Notes: generated from the letters alone by a model not told the origin. Counted from the first letter of the stretch, positions 41,205-52,018 are shown. The stretch is DNA of 64,000 nucleotides from Rhodospirillaceae bacterium (GCA_002722055.1 PBKD01000014.1:328533-392532), one strand, 5' to 3'. A program made the numbers and translations.

Positions 41205-41984
41205 ATGACATGTGATATTAATGATCTTGCTGATTTTGCATCTCTGCTAGCAGATGAAAGCAGGAAAGTAATAAATAAATACTTCAGAAAAAATATAACA
41301 ATCTCTATAAAAAATGATAATACTCAAGCTACTAATGTTGATATTGAAGTTGAAGAATTACTCAGGCAAATTATTAAAAACCGTTATGAAGGCCATCAGA
41401 TAGTTGGGGAAGAAATAATAAATGAAAAAAAAATTGATAACTCAGGTATTAAATGGGTCTTAGATCCAATTGATGGAACAAGAGCTTTTATTCATGGAAA
41501 ACCAACTTTTGGAACGCTAATTGCTGTAATTAAAAATGATTTGCCTATAGTTGGACTAATTGATCAGCCAATACAAAAAGAAAGGTGGATAAGCTTTAAT
41601 AATAAAACTAATTATAATGGTAATTTAGTAAAAAGTAGCAATAATACTGATATAAATAAAGCAAGGTTAGAAGCGACTAGCCCCTTAATGTTTTCAGAAG
41701 ATTCTTATAAAAAATTTTTAAAAATTGTTAGTTCAGTAAGTTCAGTAAGTTGGGGCGCCGACTGTTATGCTTATGGAATGTTAGCAAATGGATATGTAGA
41801 TATTGTTTGTGAACAAGGAATGAAATTTTGGGATTATGCAGCTCTTATTCCAATAATTGAAGGATCTGGGGGAAAAATATCTGATTGGACCGGGAAAAGA
41901 TTGGATGAAACTAGTGATGGAGCAGTTCTTGCTTCGGCAAACGAAAAAATTCATGAAAAAGCATTGAAAATTCTAAACAATTAA
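41205..41984 (+). CDS. hisN: Inositol monophosphatase family, probable histidinol-phosphatase
   Basis: IVGEEI, KWVLDPIDGTRAFIHGKPTFGTLIA, KFWDYAALIPIIEGSGG. Confidence 0.85.
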   Translation: MTCDINDLADFASLLADESRKVINKYFRKNITISIKNDNTQATNVDIEVEELLRQIIKNRYEGHQIVGEEIINEKKIDNSGIKWVLDPIDGTRAFIHGKPTFGTLIAVIKNDLPIVGLIDQPIQKERWISFNNKTNYNGNLVKSSNNTDINKARLEATSPLMFSEDSYKKFLKIVSSVSSVSWGADCYAYGMLANGYVDIVCEQGMKFWDYAALIPIIEGSGGKISDWTGKRLDETSDGAVLASANEKIHEKALKILNN

Positions 41985-42024
41985 ATTTTAATTAAATATT
42001 GCTTATTTTAAAAAAAGGTTCTTA

Positions 42025-43812
42025 ATGTTTTACTATTTTAGATATTTTATTATATTCTCTTTGTTTTTCTCAATCCAACCTTATGCTTATGCTGATGTAA
42101 AGCATGCTATTTCTCTTTATGGAAAGCCTAAATATGATAAGAACTTCACACATTTTGATTATGTGAATCCAAATGCACCAAAAAAAGGCCATTTAAAACG
42201 CTTAGCACTAAGGACTTATAACTCATTTAATCCATTTATTATTTCTGGGAATGCTGCAGCAGGAATTTCATTAGTTTATGAAACTTTAATGACTGGATCT
42301 AGAGATGAACTAGATAAAAGCACATTGTACAGTCTTATTGCTGAAAATGTTGAATTTCCTGAAGATTATTCTTGGGTCAAATTTAATTTAAGGGCAAATG
42401 CATCTTGGCATGATGGAAATCCAATTTCATCTGAGGATGTAATTTTTTCTTTTCGTACTTTAACAGAACAAGGAAGTCCATTTTATAAATCATATTATAA
42501 AAATGTTTCTAAAGTAGAAGCCTTAGATAAACTCACCGTAAAATTTCATATGAATATTAAAAATAATAAAGAAATGCCAAATATTTTAGGAGAATTATAT
42601 ATTTTACCTAAACATCACCTTAAGGAGAAAGATTTTAGTAAAGCAAGCCTCGATGTACCTTTAGGGAGTGGGCCATACAGGGTATCAAGATTTGAATCAG
42701 GCAGATATATTATTTATGAAAGAGTTAAAAATTATTGGGGCAAAGACTTGCCTGTTAATAAAGGTAGATATAATTTTGATATTATTCAATACGACTATTA
42801 TAGAGATTTGACTGTAGCTCGCGAGGCTTTCAAATCTGGACAATTTGATATTTATAATGAGTATCAAGCAAAGGGTTGGGCTACAGGCTTTAAATTCGAC
42901 GCAGTAAAACAAGGTAAGGTAATTAAAGAGGAAATACCTATTTCTAGATCACCTGGTATGCAGGCTTTTGTATTTAATACAAGAAAAACCTTTTTCCAGA
43001 ATAGAGAAGTTCGAAAAGCAATTAGTTTAGTTTTTGATTTCGAATGGTTAAATAAAAATATTTTCTATAATCAATATAAACGTACAACAAGTTTTTTTCA
43101 AAATACTGATTTAGCATCAAGTGGGATACCAAAAGGATTGGAGTTTGATTATTTGGATAAATATAAAGATATTTTGCCTAGTGAAATATTTGATAAAGCG
43201 TTCTCACTGCCACAATCTGACGGAAGTGGAAATATAAGACCTCAATTAAAAATGGCAAAAAAATTACTCAGTCAAAATGGCTGGATAATAAAGAATAATA
43301 AATTAGTTAATTCAAAAACAAATGAACCTTTTAAATTTAATATAATTATTATTCAACCAAGTTTAGAAAGAGTAATACTTCCTTTCACAAAGAATTTAGA
43401 AAAACTTGGGATTATCTGTAAAATTCAAGTTTTAGACTCTTCACAATATATCGAGAGAATAAATAATTATGATTTTGATATGATTGTTTCCACTATCCCT
43501 CAATCATTCAATCCAGGAAATGAGCAAAGAAACTATTGGGGTTCAAATTCAGCTAAAGCTCCCGGGGGTAGAAACTTAGCAGGGATAAATAACCCTGTAA
43601 TAGATGAATTGATTGAAAAAATTATTTTTTCCCAATCAAGAGAAAAATTAGTGGCTGCTACAAAATCATTGGATAGAGTTTTGCTTTGGAACTATTACTT
43701 TATACCACAATACCACTCTCCAAATAATAGAATTGCTTACTGGAATAAATTTATGAAGCCAGGAACTAAACCTAAGTTTGGAATAGATATCCAGTCCTGG
43801 TGGCTGAAATAA
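42025..43812 (+). CDS. yejA: Extracellular solute-binding protein family 5 (YejA-like peptide binding)
   Basis: Signal peptide, AISLYGKPKYDKNFTHFDYVNPNAPKKGHL, WHDGNPISSEDVIFSF; followed by yejBEF. Confidence 0.92.
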   Translation: MFYYFRYFIIFSLFFSIQPYAYADVKHAISLYGKPKYDKNFTHFDYVNPNAPKKGHLKRLALRTYNSFNPFIISGNAAAGISLVYETLMTGSRDELDKSTLYSLIAENVEFPEDYSWVKFNLRANASWHDGNPISSEDVIFSFRTLTEQGSPFYKSYYKNVSKVEALDKLTVKFHMNIKNNKEMPNILGELYILPKHHLKEKDFSKASLDVPLGSGPYRVSRFESGRYIIYERVKNYWGKDLPVNKGRYNFDIIQYDYYRDLTVAREAFKSGQFDIYNEYQAKGWATGFKFDAVKQGKVIKEEIPISRSPGMQAFVFNTRKTFFQNREVRKAISLVFDFEWLNKNIFYNQYKRTTSFFQNTDLASSGIPKGLEFDYLDKYKDILPSEIFDKAFSLPQSDGSGNIRPQLKMAKKLLSQNGWIIKNNKLVNSKTNEPFKFNIIIIQPSLERVILPFTKNLEKLGIICKIQVLDSSQYIERINNYDFDMIVSTIPQSFNPGNEQRNYWGSNSAKAPGGRNLAGINNPVIDELIEKIIFSQSREKLVAATKSLDRVLLWNYYFIPQYHSPNNRIAYWNKFMKPGTKPKFGIDIQSWWLK

Positions 43813-43877
43813 TTTTAGGAAATTTTTTAAATTTAATTACTTAGATTATTATATAATTAAATAATTTTTCGTGTTAT

Positions 43878-44996
43878 TTGCAGGAGAATAAAATTACTAC
43901 TTACCTACTTCGCAGATTGATATTAATTATACCAACTTTATTTATAATAATGCTGATAAACTTTGCTATTATTCAGACGGCACCAGGTGGGCCAGTAGAA
44001 CAAATGATTGCAAAAATAACCGGTACAGCGGTTGATGCAACAGCAAGAGTAAGTGGAACGGCAAATTCAGATTCTCAAAATAATAATGAATCTGTTCAAG
44101 AAGTTCTTTTAGGAGAATCAAAATATAGAGGTGCACAAGGACTTGATCCAGAATTTATAAAATCTATTGAAAAAATGTATGGTTTTGATAAACCTATTGC
44201 AGATAGATTTTTTCTTATGATAACTAATTACCTAAAGTTTGATTTTGGTGAAAGCTTTTTCCAAGACAAATCAGTAATTGATTTAATTCTTGAAAAAATG
44301 CCTGTTTCAATAACTTTAGGATTGTGGTCTACACTAATTGTCTACTTAATATCCATACCTCTTGGAATAAGAAAAGCCGTAAAGGATGGGACAAGTTTTG
44401 ATTTATGGACGAGTACTTTAGTCATAATCGGCCAAGCAATACCGTCTTTTTTATTTGCAATTCTATTAATTATTATTTTTTCAGGTGGATCATTTTTAGA
44501 TCTTTTCCCTCTTAGAGGTCTTACCTCAGATAATTTTAATGACTTAAGTCTTATAGGAAAAATATTTGATTATATATGGCATATAGTTCTCCCAGTTACT
44601 GCACTAGTAATTGGTGGTTTCGCTGGCCTTACAATGCTAACAAAAAATTCGTTCCTTGATCAGATAAACCAACAATACGTTCTAACTGCTCGTGCGAAAG
44701 GAGTATCAGAAAAAAGAGTGCTTTATGGTCATATATTTCGAAATGCAATGATAATTGTCATAGCTGGCTTTCCTAGTGCTTTTATCAGTATTTTATTTAC
44801 TGGATCACTTCTCATTGAGGTAATTTTTTCTTTGGACGGACTTGGTCTTCTTGGTTTCGAAGCAGCTATAAATAGGGACTACCCTGTTATGTTCTCGACA
44901 TTATATATTTTTACTCTGTTAGGATTGGTACTGGCAATAGCTCGAGATATTGCTTATGTCTTTGTTGACCCTAGAATTGATTTTGAGAGCAGGTAA
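43878..44996 (+). CDS. yejB: ABC transporter permease YejB
   Basis: [40 protein letters not shown] permease EAA motif; TTG start. Confidence 0.92.
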   Translation: MQENKITTYLLRRLILIIPTLFIIMLINFAIIQTAPGGPVEQMIAKITGTAVDATARVSGTANSDSQNNNESVQEVLLGESKYRGAQGLDPEFIKSIEKMYGFDKPIADRFFLMITNYLKFDFGESFFQDKSVIDLILEKMPVSITLGLWSTLIVYLISIPLGIRKAVKDGTSFDLWTSTLVIIGQAIPSFLFAILLIIIFSGGSFLDLFPLRGLTSDNFNDLSLIGKIFDYIWHIVLPVTALVIGGFAGLTMLTKNSFLDQINQQYVLTARAKGVSEKRVLYGHIFRNAMIIVIAGFPSAFISILFTGSLLIEVIFSLDGLGLLGFEAAINRDYPVMFSTLYIFTLLGLVLAIARDIAYVFVDPRIDFESR

Positions 44997-45001
44997 ATAT
45001 A

Positions 45002-46045
45002 ATGAAAAATATTTTTTTATTTAAACTATCTAATATCAATTCAAGAAGGCTAGATAACTTCAAGAAAAATAAGCGTGGTTTTTACTCATTTATTTTTTTG
45101 TTATTACTATTCATAATATCTATATTCGCTAATTTTATAGCAAATGAAAGACCAATTATTGTTTTTTTTGAAAACAAAATCTATCTTCCTATATTAGTTG
45201 ATTATCCTGAAACAGTATTTGATGGTGAATTTGAAACAAATACTGATTATCGGGATCCTTTTGTGAAAGAATTAATACAAAAGAAAGGTTGGATGATTTG
45301 GCCATTAATTCCGTTTAGCCATGATACCATTAATTATGAACTAAAATCTCCAGCTCCATCACCTCCAGATCGTATAAATTGGCTAGGTACTGATGATCAA
45401 GGTAGAGATGTTTTTGCTCGCTTAATTTACGGATTTAGAATTTCTCTTTTATTTGGTCTTATTTTAACCTCACTCAGCTCAATCATTGGAGTTGCCGCTG
45501 GGGCTGTTCAAGGGTATTTTGGAGGTGTAATTGATTTAATTTTCCAAAGGTTTATTGAAGTATGGGAAAGCATACCTTTACTGTACCTATTGATAATTCT
45601 TGCAGCAATTATAACCCCAGGTTTTTGGTCTCTGCTTTTCATTCTACTATTATTTAGCTGGATGTCTTTAGTGGGAGTCGTCAGGGCAGAGTTTCTTAGA
45701 GCTAGAAATTTTGAATATGTTCGAGCAGCTAAAGCTTTAGGTATTAAAAATAATATAATAATTTTTAGACATATTTTACCTAATGCAATGGTAGCTACTA
45801 TCACCTTTTTACCTTTTATCTTAGCCGGATCTATCACAAGTCTAACAGCTCTTGACTTTCTCGGGTTTGGGTTGCCCCCTGGATCGCCATCATTAGGTGA
45901 AATGCTTCAACAAGGAAAGTCTAACTTACAAGCTCCTTGGCTTGGAATCACATCTTTTTTTTCAATCGCAATTATTTTAACATTGGTAGTTTTTATCGGA
46001 GAGGCTGTGAGGGACGCTTTTGACCCAAGAAAAATCTTTAACTAA
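45002..46045 (+). CDS. yejE: ABC transporter permease YejE
   Basis: NWLGTDDQGRDVFARLIYGFRISLLFGLI, EFLRARNFEYVRAAKALGIKNNIIIFRHILPNA. Confidence 0.92.
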   Translation: MKNIFLFKLSNINSRRLDNFKKNKRGFYSFIFLLLLFIISIFANFIANERPIIVFFENKIYLPILVDYPETVFDGEFETNTDYRDPFVKELIQKKGWMIWPLIPFSHDTINYELKSPAPSPPDRINWLGTDDQGRDVFARLIYGFRISLLFGLILTSLSSIIGVAAGAVQGYFGGVIDLIFQRFIEVWESIPLLYLLIILAAIITPGFWSLLFILLLFSWMSLVGVVRAEFLRARNFEYVRAAKALGIKNNIIIFRHILPNAMVATITFLPFILAGSITSLTALDFLGFGLPPGSPSLGEMLQQGKSNLQAPWLGITSFFSIAIILTLVVFIGEAVRDAFDPRKIFN

Positions 46046-47636
46046 TATAAATTTTCTAGAAGTTAGAAATTTATCAGTTGCTTTTAAAATAAATAAAACA
46101 AGAAACCAAATATTGAATAATATTACATTTTCAGTAAATAAGAACCAGACACTTGCTTTAGTTGGAGAATCAGGTTCAGGTAAATCTGTTAGCGCCCTGT
46201 CAATCTTGCAACTTCTTCCGAGGCATAGCACAGAATATATATCTGGATCGGTAAAAATAGATGGAAAAGAGTATCTAAAATCAGATGTTAATAATATCTC
46301 GGAAGTTAGAGGCCAGAAAATATCTATGATTTTTCAAGAACCTATGACATCATTAAACCCATTACATACAATAAAAAAACAAATTGCAGAGTCTGTAACA
46401 ATTTTTAAAAACCTAACAAGAAACGAGATAAAAGATAAGGTAGAGTTTCTACTTGATTTAGTTGGCTTAGAAGAAATAATTAAAAGATCTCAAGCCTACC
46501 CTCATGAACTTTCTGGAGGCCAAAGACAAAGAGTAATGATTGCTATGGCAATTGCAAATAATCCCTCTCTTCTTATTGCTGACGAACCTACTACAGCATT
46601 AGATGTTACAATTCAGAGACAAATTTTAGATTTATTAAAAAACTTGCAAGACAATATGGGTATGTCAATTCTACTAATTACTCATGATCTTTCAATAGTA
46701 AAAAGATTTGCTGATAATATTTGCGTTTTGAAAGATGGTTTGATTATCGAAAAGGGAAGAACAAAAAATATCTTTTTAGATCCAAAAAATAAATATACAA
46801 AAATTCTTATTAATTCTGTGTTAAAGAAAGGAGAAAAAGATATAGTTAGTTCAGAAAATAAAATTATCGAGATAAGAGATTTATCAGTAGAATACTCGAT
46901 TAAAAAAGGATTATTTAGAAAAAGAATTAATACTCTAAGTGCTCTAAACAATATCTCATTTGTTCTATATCAAGGAGAAACTCTTGGTATAGTAGGTGAA
47001 AGTGGATCCGGTAAAACAACTTTAGGTTTAGCAATTCTAAAATTAGTCACTAGCAAAGGGGCTATCTTTTTTCAAAATAAAAATCTTTTAAAAATAAGTA
47101 ATGATGATCTTCGAAAATTAAGGAAGCACATGCAAATAGTTTTCCAAGACCCTTTTGGTAGTCTTAGTCCTAGGTTATCTATCAAGCAAATTATAGGTGA
47201 GGGCTTAGAAGTTCATTTTAAAAATTTAAATAAAGAAGAAAAAACAAAAAAAATAAATCAAGCTTTAAAAGATGTGGGCATTGACTATAATTTACAAAAC
47301 CGATACCCCCATGAGTTTTCTGGAGGCCAAAGACAGCGAATATCTATTGCAAGAGCACTAATTTTAAAACCAAAATTGATTATTCTAGATGAGCCAACAT
47401 CTGCTTTAGATAAAACAGTACAGAATCAGATAATTAAATTACTTTGGGAACTACAAGAAAAATACGGCCTTACTTATATATTTATTAGTCATGATCTACA
47501 AGTTATACGTGCATTATCAGATAAAGTAATTGTATTAAAAAACGGAAGAATTATAGAGATGGGTACATCTAATCAAATATTTACAAACCCCAAAGAAAAA
47601 TATACAAATGCACTATTAGAAGCCTCTCTTGTTTAG
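46020..47636 (+). CDS. yejF: ABC transporter ATP-binding protein YejF (two fused ATPase domains)
   Basis: Two Walker A (GESGSGKS, GESGSGKT), two signatures LSGGQRQR/FSGGQRQR, two Walker B. TTG start overlapping yejE by 26 nt. Confidence 0.93.
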   Translation: MTQEKSLTNINFLEVRNLSVAFKINKTRNQILNNITFSVNKNQTLALVGESGSGKSVSALSILQLLPRHSTEYISGSVKIDGKEYLKSDVNNISEVRGQKISMIFQEPMTSLNPLHTIKKQIAESVTIFKNLTRNEIKDKVEFLLDLVGLEEIIKRSQAYPHELSGGQRQRVMIAMAIANNPSLLIADEPTTALDVTIQRQILDLLKNLQDNMGMSILLITHDLSIVKRFADNICVLKDGLIIEKGRTKNIFLDPKNKYTKILINSVLKKGEKDIVSSENKIIEIRDLSVEYSIKKGLFRKRINTLSALNNISFVLYQGETLGIVGESGSGKTTLGLAILKLVTSKGAIFFQNKNLLKISNDDLRKLRKHMQIVFQDPFGSLSPRLSIKQIIGEGLEVHFKNLNKEEKTKKINQALKDVGIDYNLQNRYPHEFSGGQRQRISIARALILKPKLIILDEPTSALDKTVQNQIIKLLWELQEKYGLTYIFISHDLQVIRALSDKVIVLKNGRIIEMGTSNQIFTNPKEKYTNALLEASLV

Positions 47637-47953
47637 TCCTGTCTTGCTTTAACTAAACTTTCATTCCAATTATCAATATAAACTTTTCCTTGAATAGTTT
47701 TATTAACAATTATACTTCGTTTATCTCTATTATCAGGAAACCTTCTTATTAAACCATATGATTCTAATGTATCAATAGCTCTTGAAATAACTGCTTTAGA
47801 TACTCCTAAAAGCTTTGATAAGCTTTTTACAGTTTGGATATCTTTATTGAGATATACAGTCAGTAAAACTCCTTTTTGCCTTTCAGTAAGATCTTTCTGT
47901 TCACTTCTTATAGATTCTAATATTGATGGGTATAAATTTTCTAGTTCCTGCAT
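47633..47953 (-). CDS. MarR-family transcriptional regulator
   Basis: LTERQKGVLLTVYLNKDIQTVKSLSKLLGVSKAVISRAIDTLESYGLIRRFPDNRDKRSIIV winged helix. Confidence 0.85.
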   Translation of the reverse strand: MQELENLYPSILESIRSEQKDLTERQKGVLLTVYLNKDIQTVKSLSKLLGVSKAVISRAIDTLESYGLIRRFPDNRDKRSIIVNKTIQGKVYIDNWNESLVKARQD

Positions 47954-47955
47954 AC

Positions 47956-49593
47956 TTATACTTTATCTGAATTTAACTTATCATTATTTAAGATCTTTAA
48001 AAAATCTTCTTGAGATAAAGGTTTATAAAAGTAATGACCTTGCGCAAAATCACAATCTATAGAAGTAAGAAATTCAACTTCATACTTACTTTCTACACCT
48101 TCTGCTAATACAGAAAGTCCTATTTCCTTAGCCATAGATATAATGGCTTTTACAATTGCAATTGACTCATCATTTTTTGAAATACCAGCAATTAATGATT
48201 GATCAATTTTAATTGTATCGACAGGGTAGGATGTAAGTTGACTTAGAGAAGAATAACCTGTTCCAAAATCATCGAGAGAAAATGACACTCCTTTTTCTTT
48301 AAGAGATAAAATAGAGTTAATAGCCGAGTTTTGATCTCTAATAAATGAATATTCTGTTAATTCAATATCTAAAAATTTAGGCGGAAAATCATATTTTTCG
48401 AGAGTAGTAAATACAAAATCTACAATATTATCTTCAGCGAGCTGTATGGGCGAGAAATTTACTCCAATCCTAAGTGGGGTTTTAACTAAGTTACTCCAGA
48501 TCTTTGCTTCAGAGCATGCCTTTTCAAGCACCCATTCCCCTAATTGCACTATGGACCCTATAGATTCAGCTCTTGGAATAAACTCACTAGGCGAAATATT
48601 ACCCAGGCTTGGGCTTTCCCATCTTAGCAAAGCTTCTGCGCCAATTATTGATTCACTTTTTAATTTAACTGTTGGTTGAAATTTCAGATAAAACTGATTT
48701 TCTTTAATAGCTCTAGGTATTGCCTGGTCTAGAAAGTTGAGTCTAAGTATTTTTTTATTAATATCTTTACTATAAAACTGAAATCGATTATGGCCTCTAA
48801 TTTCTGATTCCTCAAGAGCTTTATCTGCAGCATCCATTAGAACTTCTGCCTCATTTCCATCTTGAGGGTAAAGAGCCGCACCAATATTTGATGAAATATT
48901 ATATTGATTTTTATCAATAGTTATAAACTTAGATAAACGATTTACAATTTTTTTACATATAGCAGCTGCACTTTCAGTATCTTTTGTTAATTTATATACA
49001 ACAAAAAATTTATTTCCAGCAATTCTACCTAAGATACTTTTTATAGGGGTAATAGATTTTAAAATTTTAGTAGCCTCAAGTATAAGTGCATCACCTACAT
49101 CATAGCCGGCATACTGATTAATTGACTTAATTTTATCTAGTTTAATTACTAACGCTACTAGTCTATCACCAGATAACTTTGCACTTTCCACAATAATATT
49201 TATTTTCTCAATTATTGAGTGCCTAAGAAGTACTCCTGTCAAATGATCATTTTTATTTTTATTATATATTTTATCTTTCAATTCATGAATTATTGTCAAG
49301 ATTTTTACATTCTCATCATCAAGCAAATAATCCTGAATATAAATTAAAACATCAATATACTCTTTATCTTTAGTAATTAGTTTTGATTTTATAGAATGAT
49401 TTTGAGAGTTATTTAAATCAATTTTTTTGACAATCATTGATAGATCTAAATTGATTAAATCTTCCGAGAGGTATCCAGATAATTTTTCAAAAAAACTGTT
49501 TACAAAAACAATACCCCCAGATTCTCTTATCATAACCACTGAAATTGATAATGAATTCAGAACTGAAATATAATTTTTTTTTAAGTTAGACAT
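47956..49593 (-). CDS. PAS-GGDEF(degenerate)-EAL domain protein
   Basis: PAS-like N-term, GGDEF domain with GRIAGNKFFVV in place of GGDEF, EAL domain with GAEALLRW, ELTE, SLDDFGTGYSSL, VLAEGVES. Confidence 0.9.
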   Translation of the reverse strand: MSNLKKNYISVLNSLSISVVMIRESGGIVFVNSFFEKLSGYLSEDLINLDLSMIVKKIDLNNSQNHSIKSKLITKDKEYIDVLIYIQDYLLDDENVKILTIIHELKDKIYNKNKNDHLTGVLLRHSIIEKINIIVESAKLSGDRLVALVIKLDKIKSINQYAGYDVGDALILEATKILKSITPIKSILGRIAGNKFFVVYKLTKDTESAAAICKKIVNRLSKFITIDKNQYNISSNIGAALYPQDGNEAEVLMDAADKALEESEIRGHNRFQFYSKDINKKILRLNFLDQAIPRAIKENQFYLKFQPTVKLKSESIIGAEALLRWESPSLGNISPSEFIPRAESIGSIVQLGEWVLEKACSEAKIWSNLVKTPLRIGVNFSPIQLAEDNIVDFVFTTLEKYDFPPKFLDIELTEYSFIRDQNSAINSILSLKEKGVSFSLDDFGTGYSSLSQLTSYPVDTIKIDQSLIAGISKNDESIAIVKAIISMAKEIGLSVLAEGVESKYEVEFLTSIDCDFAQGHYFYKPLSQEDFLKILNNDKLNSDKV

Positions 49594-49617
49594 ATCATTT
49601 ATGTTTTAATATATTTA

Positions 49618-50991
49618 TCAATTATACCGATTCTGTAGAAAAGAGAAAAGTCCCCTTAATAGTGAAGCCTCACCACCGATAGGCCTGCCAGCTTGGGCTC
49701 TATCATTCCATGAATAAGCATCAATATGAATAAAATCTTTTTTATTTTTTACAAATTTCAATAAGAACAAAGCTGCAGTAATAGCCCCGGCAAATGATGT
49801 ATTTCCTGAGTTACTTAAATCAGCAACACCGCTTTCTATATGCTTTTCATAATCTTTCCACAAAGGAAGTTGCCAAAAGTAATCCTCTTGGTTTTCACAA
49901 TTTATTTTTAATTCACTGATTAATTCTTCATTATTAGAAAAAACAGCTGGCAATTCTGCTCCGAGTGCAACCCTTGCAGCGCCCGTCAGAGTAGCAATAG
50001 ATATAATTAAGTCAGGATTTCTTTTATTTGCCTCAGTAATTGCATCAGCTAAAATTAACCTACCCTCAGCATCTGTATTTCCAATTTCAACAGTTATTCC
50101 ACTCTTAGTTTTAATTATATCGCCAGGCTTATAAGCTTTACTTCCGATAACATTTTCAACCGTTGGAAGCAGCACCCTTAAGTCAAGATTTAACCCAGCA
50201 TCCATAATCATGTATGCCAAACCTAGTGCTATTGCGCCACCACCCATATCTTTTTTCATTTTTCTCATGCCAATACTGGATTTTATATCCAAACCTCCAG
50301 AATCAAAACATACGCTTTTTCCAATCAAAACAACTTTAGGTTTATTTTTTTTCTCCCATTTGATATCAATTAACCTTGGGGCTCTATATGAAGCTTCACC
50401 AACAGTATTAATTGTAGGAAAATTAATTGATAATTCGTTACCAATTATTGTTTCTATATCAGCATTATAGTCATTTGATAAATTTTTAGCAGATACTTCA
50501 AATTCACCAGGCCCAAGATCATTCGCAGGGGTATTGACTAAATTTCTGACTAAGAACGTTGCCTCTATTTCTCTTTTAGCTTTTTCCCAGTCAACTTTTT
50601 TAGAAATATATATAGAAGAAAACTCAAAATTCTTCTTCTTATATTGATCGAATCTATATGTACCCAAACCCCAACCAATCAATAATCTTGTTTCTTCTTC
50701 AGAAGTAATCTTTCCAGTAATAACAAAGCATTGATTTTTAATTTTTGTCGGGATTTCTGCAATAGACCAAATAGATATTTTTTTTGGAACTATAACTAAT
50801 AACCCTGCAATTTTACCAGATGGTTTTGGTATTACAATAAAGTTTCCATTTACTTCTTTAAAGTCATTTGAATTTAACCAAGTAGCAAAACTTTTAGGGT
50901 AACCGCTCAACCAGTCATTTAAATTTCCTTTTTTTACAACCCAAAGAGGTATTGAGTTGCTGACTTGTTTATCAAAAAAATATGGTAGCAA
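49618..50991 (-). CDS. Leucyl aminopeptidase family (M17)
   Basis: VVLIGKSVCFDSGGLDIK, KKDMGGGAIALG, GNTDAEGRLILADAI. Confidence 0.93.
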   Translation of the reverse strand: MLPYFFDKQVSNSIPLWVVKKGNLNDWLSGYPKSFATWLNSNDFKEVNGNFIVIPKPSGKIAGLLVIVPKKISIWSIAEIPTKIKNQCFVITGKITSEEETRLLIGWGLGTYRFDQYKKKNFEFSSIYISKKVDWEKAKREIEATFLVRNLVNTPANDLGPGEFEVSAKNLSNDYNADIETIIGNELSINFPTINTVGEASYRAPRLIDIKWEKKNKPKVVLIGKSVCFDSGGLDIKSSIGMRKMKKDMGGGAIALGLAYMIMDAGLNLDLRVLLPTVENVIGSKAYKPGDIIKTKSGITVEIGNTDAEGRLILADAITEANKRNPDLIISIATLTGAARVALGAELPAVFSNNEELISELKINCENQEDYFWQLPLWKDYEKHIESGVADLSNSGNTSFAGAITAALFLLKFVKNKKDFIHIDAYSWNDRAQAGRPIGGEASLLRGLFSFLQNRYN

Positions 50992-51013
50992 AATTTCTCC
51001 AAAATTTATTTTC

Positions 51014-52018
51014 TTATGAATTAAGTTTAGGCTTTCTTAATAGTTCTTGTCTATCTACAGATTTAACATCAATTAAAATTTCTCCCTTGTTCTCACGCTG
51101 AACTTTAATTGAAATAACTTCTCCAGCATCACCTGATGACCAAATAATTTTATAAAATGAATGTAAGTCAATTACTTCTTGATTGTTTGCAGAAATAATT
51201 TGATCGCTAACTTTAAAACCTGCTTTAGCAGCAGGACCTTGAGAAACCATCCCAGCAATAGAAATTATATCATCATTTTCAGCAACATATAAACCCAACC
51301 ACGGTCTGGGTGATTTGCCACTTGAACCAATTTCTCTCATAGGCTTGAGAACTGATTTAAATAAATTTATAGGAATTGACATATTTCCATCAATTTCCTT
51401 TGGTCCTGCATCTTGAACAAATAAAGAGCCAATACCAATAAGATTACCATTCATATCAATTAAACCTGCCCCAGCCCAATTAGGATGAACAGGAACGGTA
51501 AATAATGCTTCCTCAAGCGCATATTCCCAAGATCCAACAAAAGGTCGCTTTGAAGATAAACTTGATAACATAGTGTGTTTTTTACCACCAGCAGCAGCAA
51601 AAATTATAGGATCTCCTGATTGAATTAAAGTTGAGTTACCTAATTTTATTGGTATTGTGTTGAGTTTTCCTAGAGCCTGAACTAATCCAAAACCTGTTTC
51701 ATGTTCATAGCAAACCACATCACCTGGGATTGTATAGCCATCATTTAATGTTATCCATACTTTACTAGCTTCTGCAATTAGATAACCTGCCGTCAAGATT
51801 AAACCGCTTTGATCAATTACCACTCCATTGCCTACTCTTTCTGTTCCAAGAATTTGAGCGGTAAGAGCATCCTCAGGGACGTCAGATCTTAATAGAACAA
51901 CAGAGTCAAGCACTTCCTCAAGATTAAACGATACATCACTATCTCTAGGTTGAGCTTGGCTAGGCACTTGCCATTCAGAATCTTCTAAGTCCTTATTCAT
52001 TTCATTTCCATGGGACAA
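51014..52018 (-). CDS. HtrA/S1C-like trypsin-fold protein with C-terminal PDZ, catalytic triad lost
   Basis: GNGVVIDQSGLILTAGYLIAEASKVWITLNDGYTIPGDVV aligns with HtrA N-domain; PDZ PRPWLGLYVAEND...VSQGPAAKAGFKVSDQIISANNQEV. Confidence 0.82.
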   Translation of the reverse strand: MSHGNEMNKDLEDSEWQVPSQAQPRDSDVSFNLEEVLDSVVLLRSDVPEDALTAQILGTERVGNGVVIDQSGLILTAGYLIAEASKVWITLNDGYTIPGDVVCYEHETGFGLVQALGKLNTIPIKLGNSTLIQSGDPIIFAAAGGKKHTMLSSLSSKRPFVGSWEYALEEALFTVPVHPNWAGAGLIDMNGNLIGIGSLFVQDAGPKEIDGNMSIPINLFKSVLKPMREIGSSGKSPRPWLGLYVAENDDIISIAGMVSQGPAAKAGFKVSDQIISANNQEVIDLHSFYKIIWSSGDAGEVISIKVQRENKGEILIDVKSVDRQELLRKPKLNS

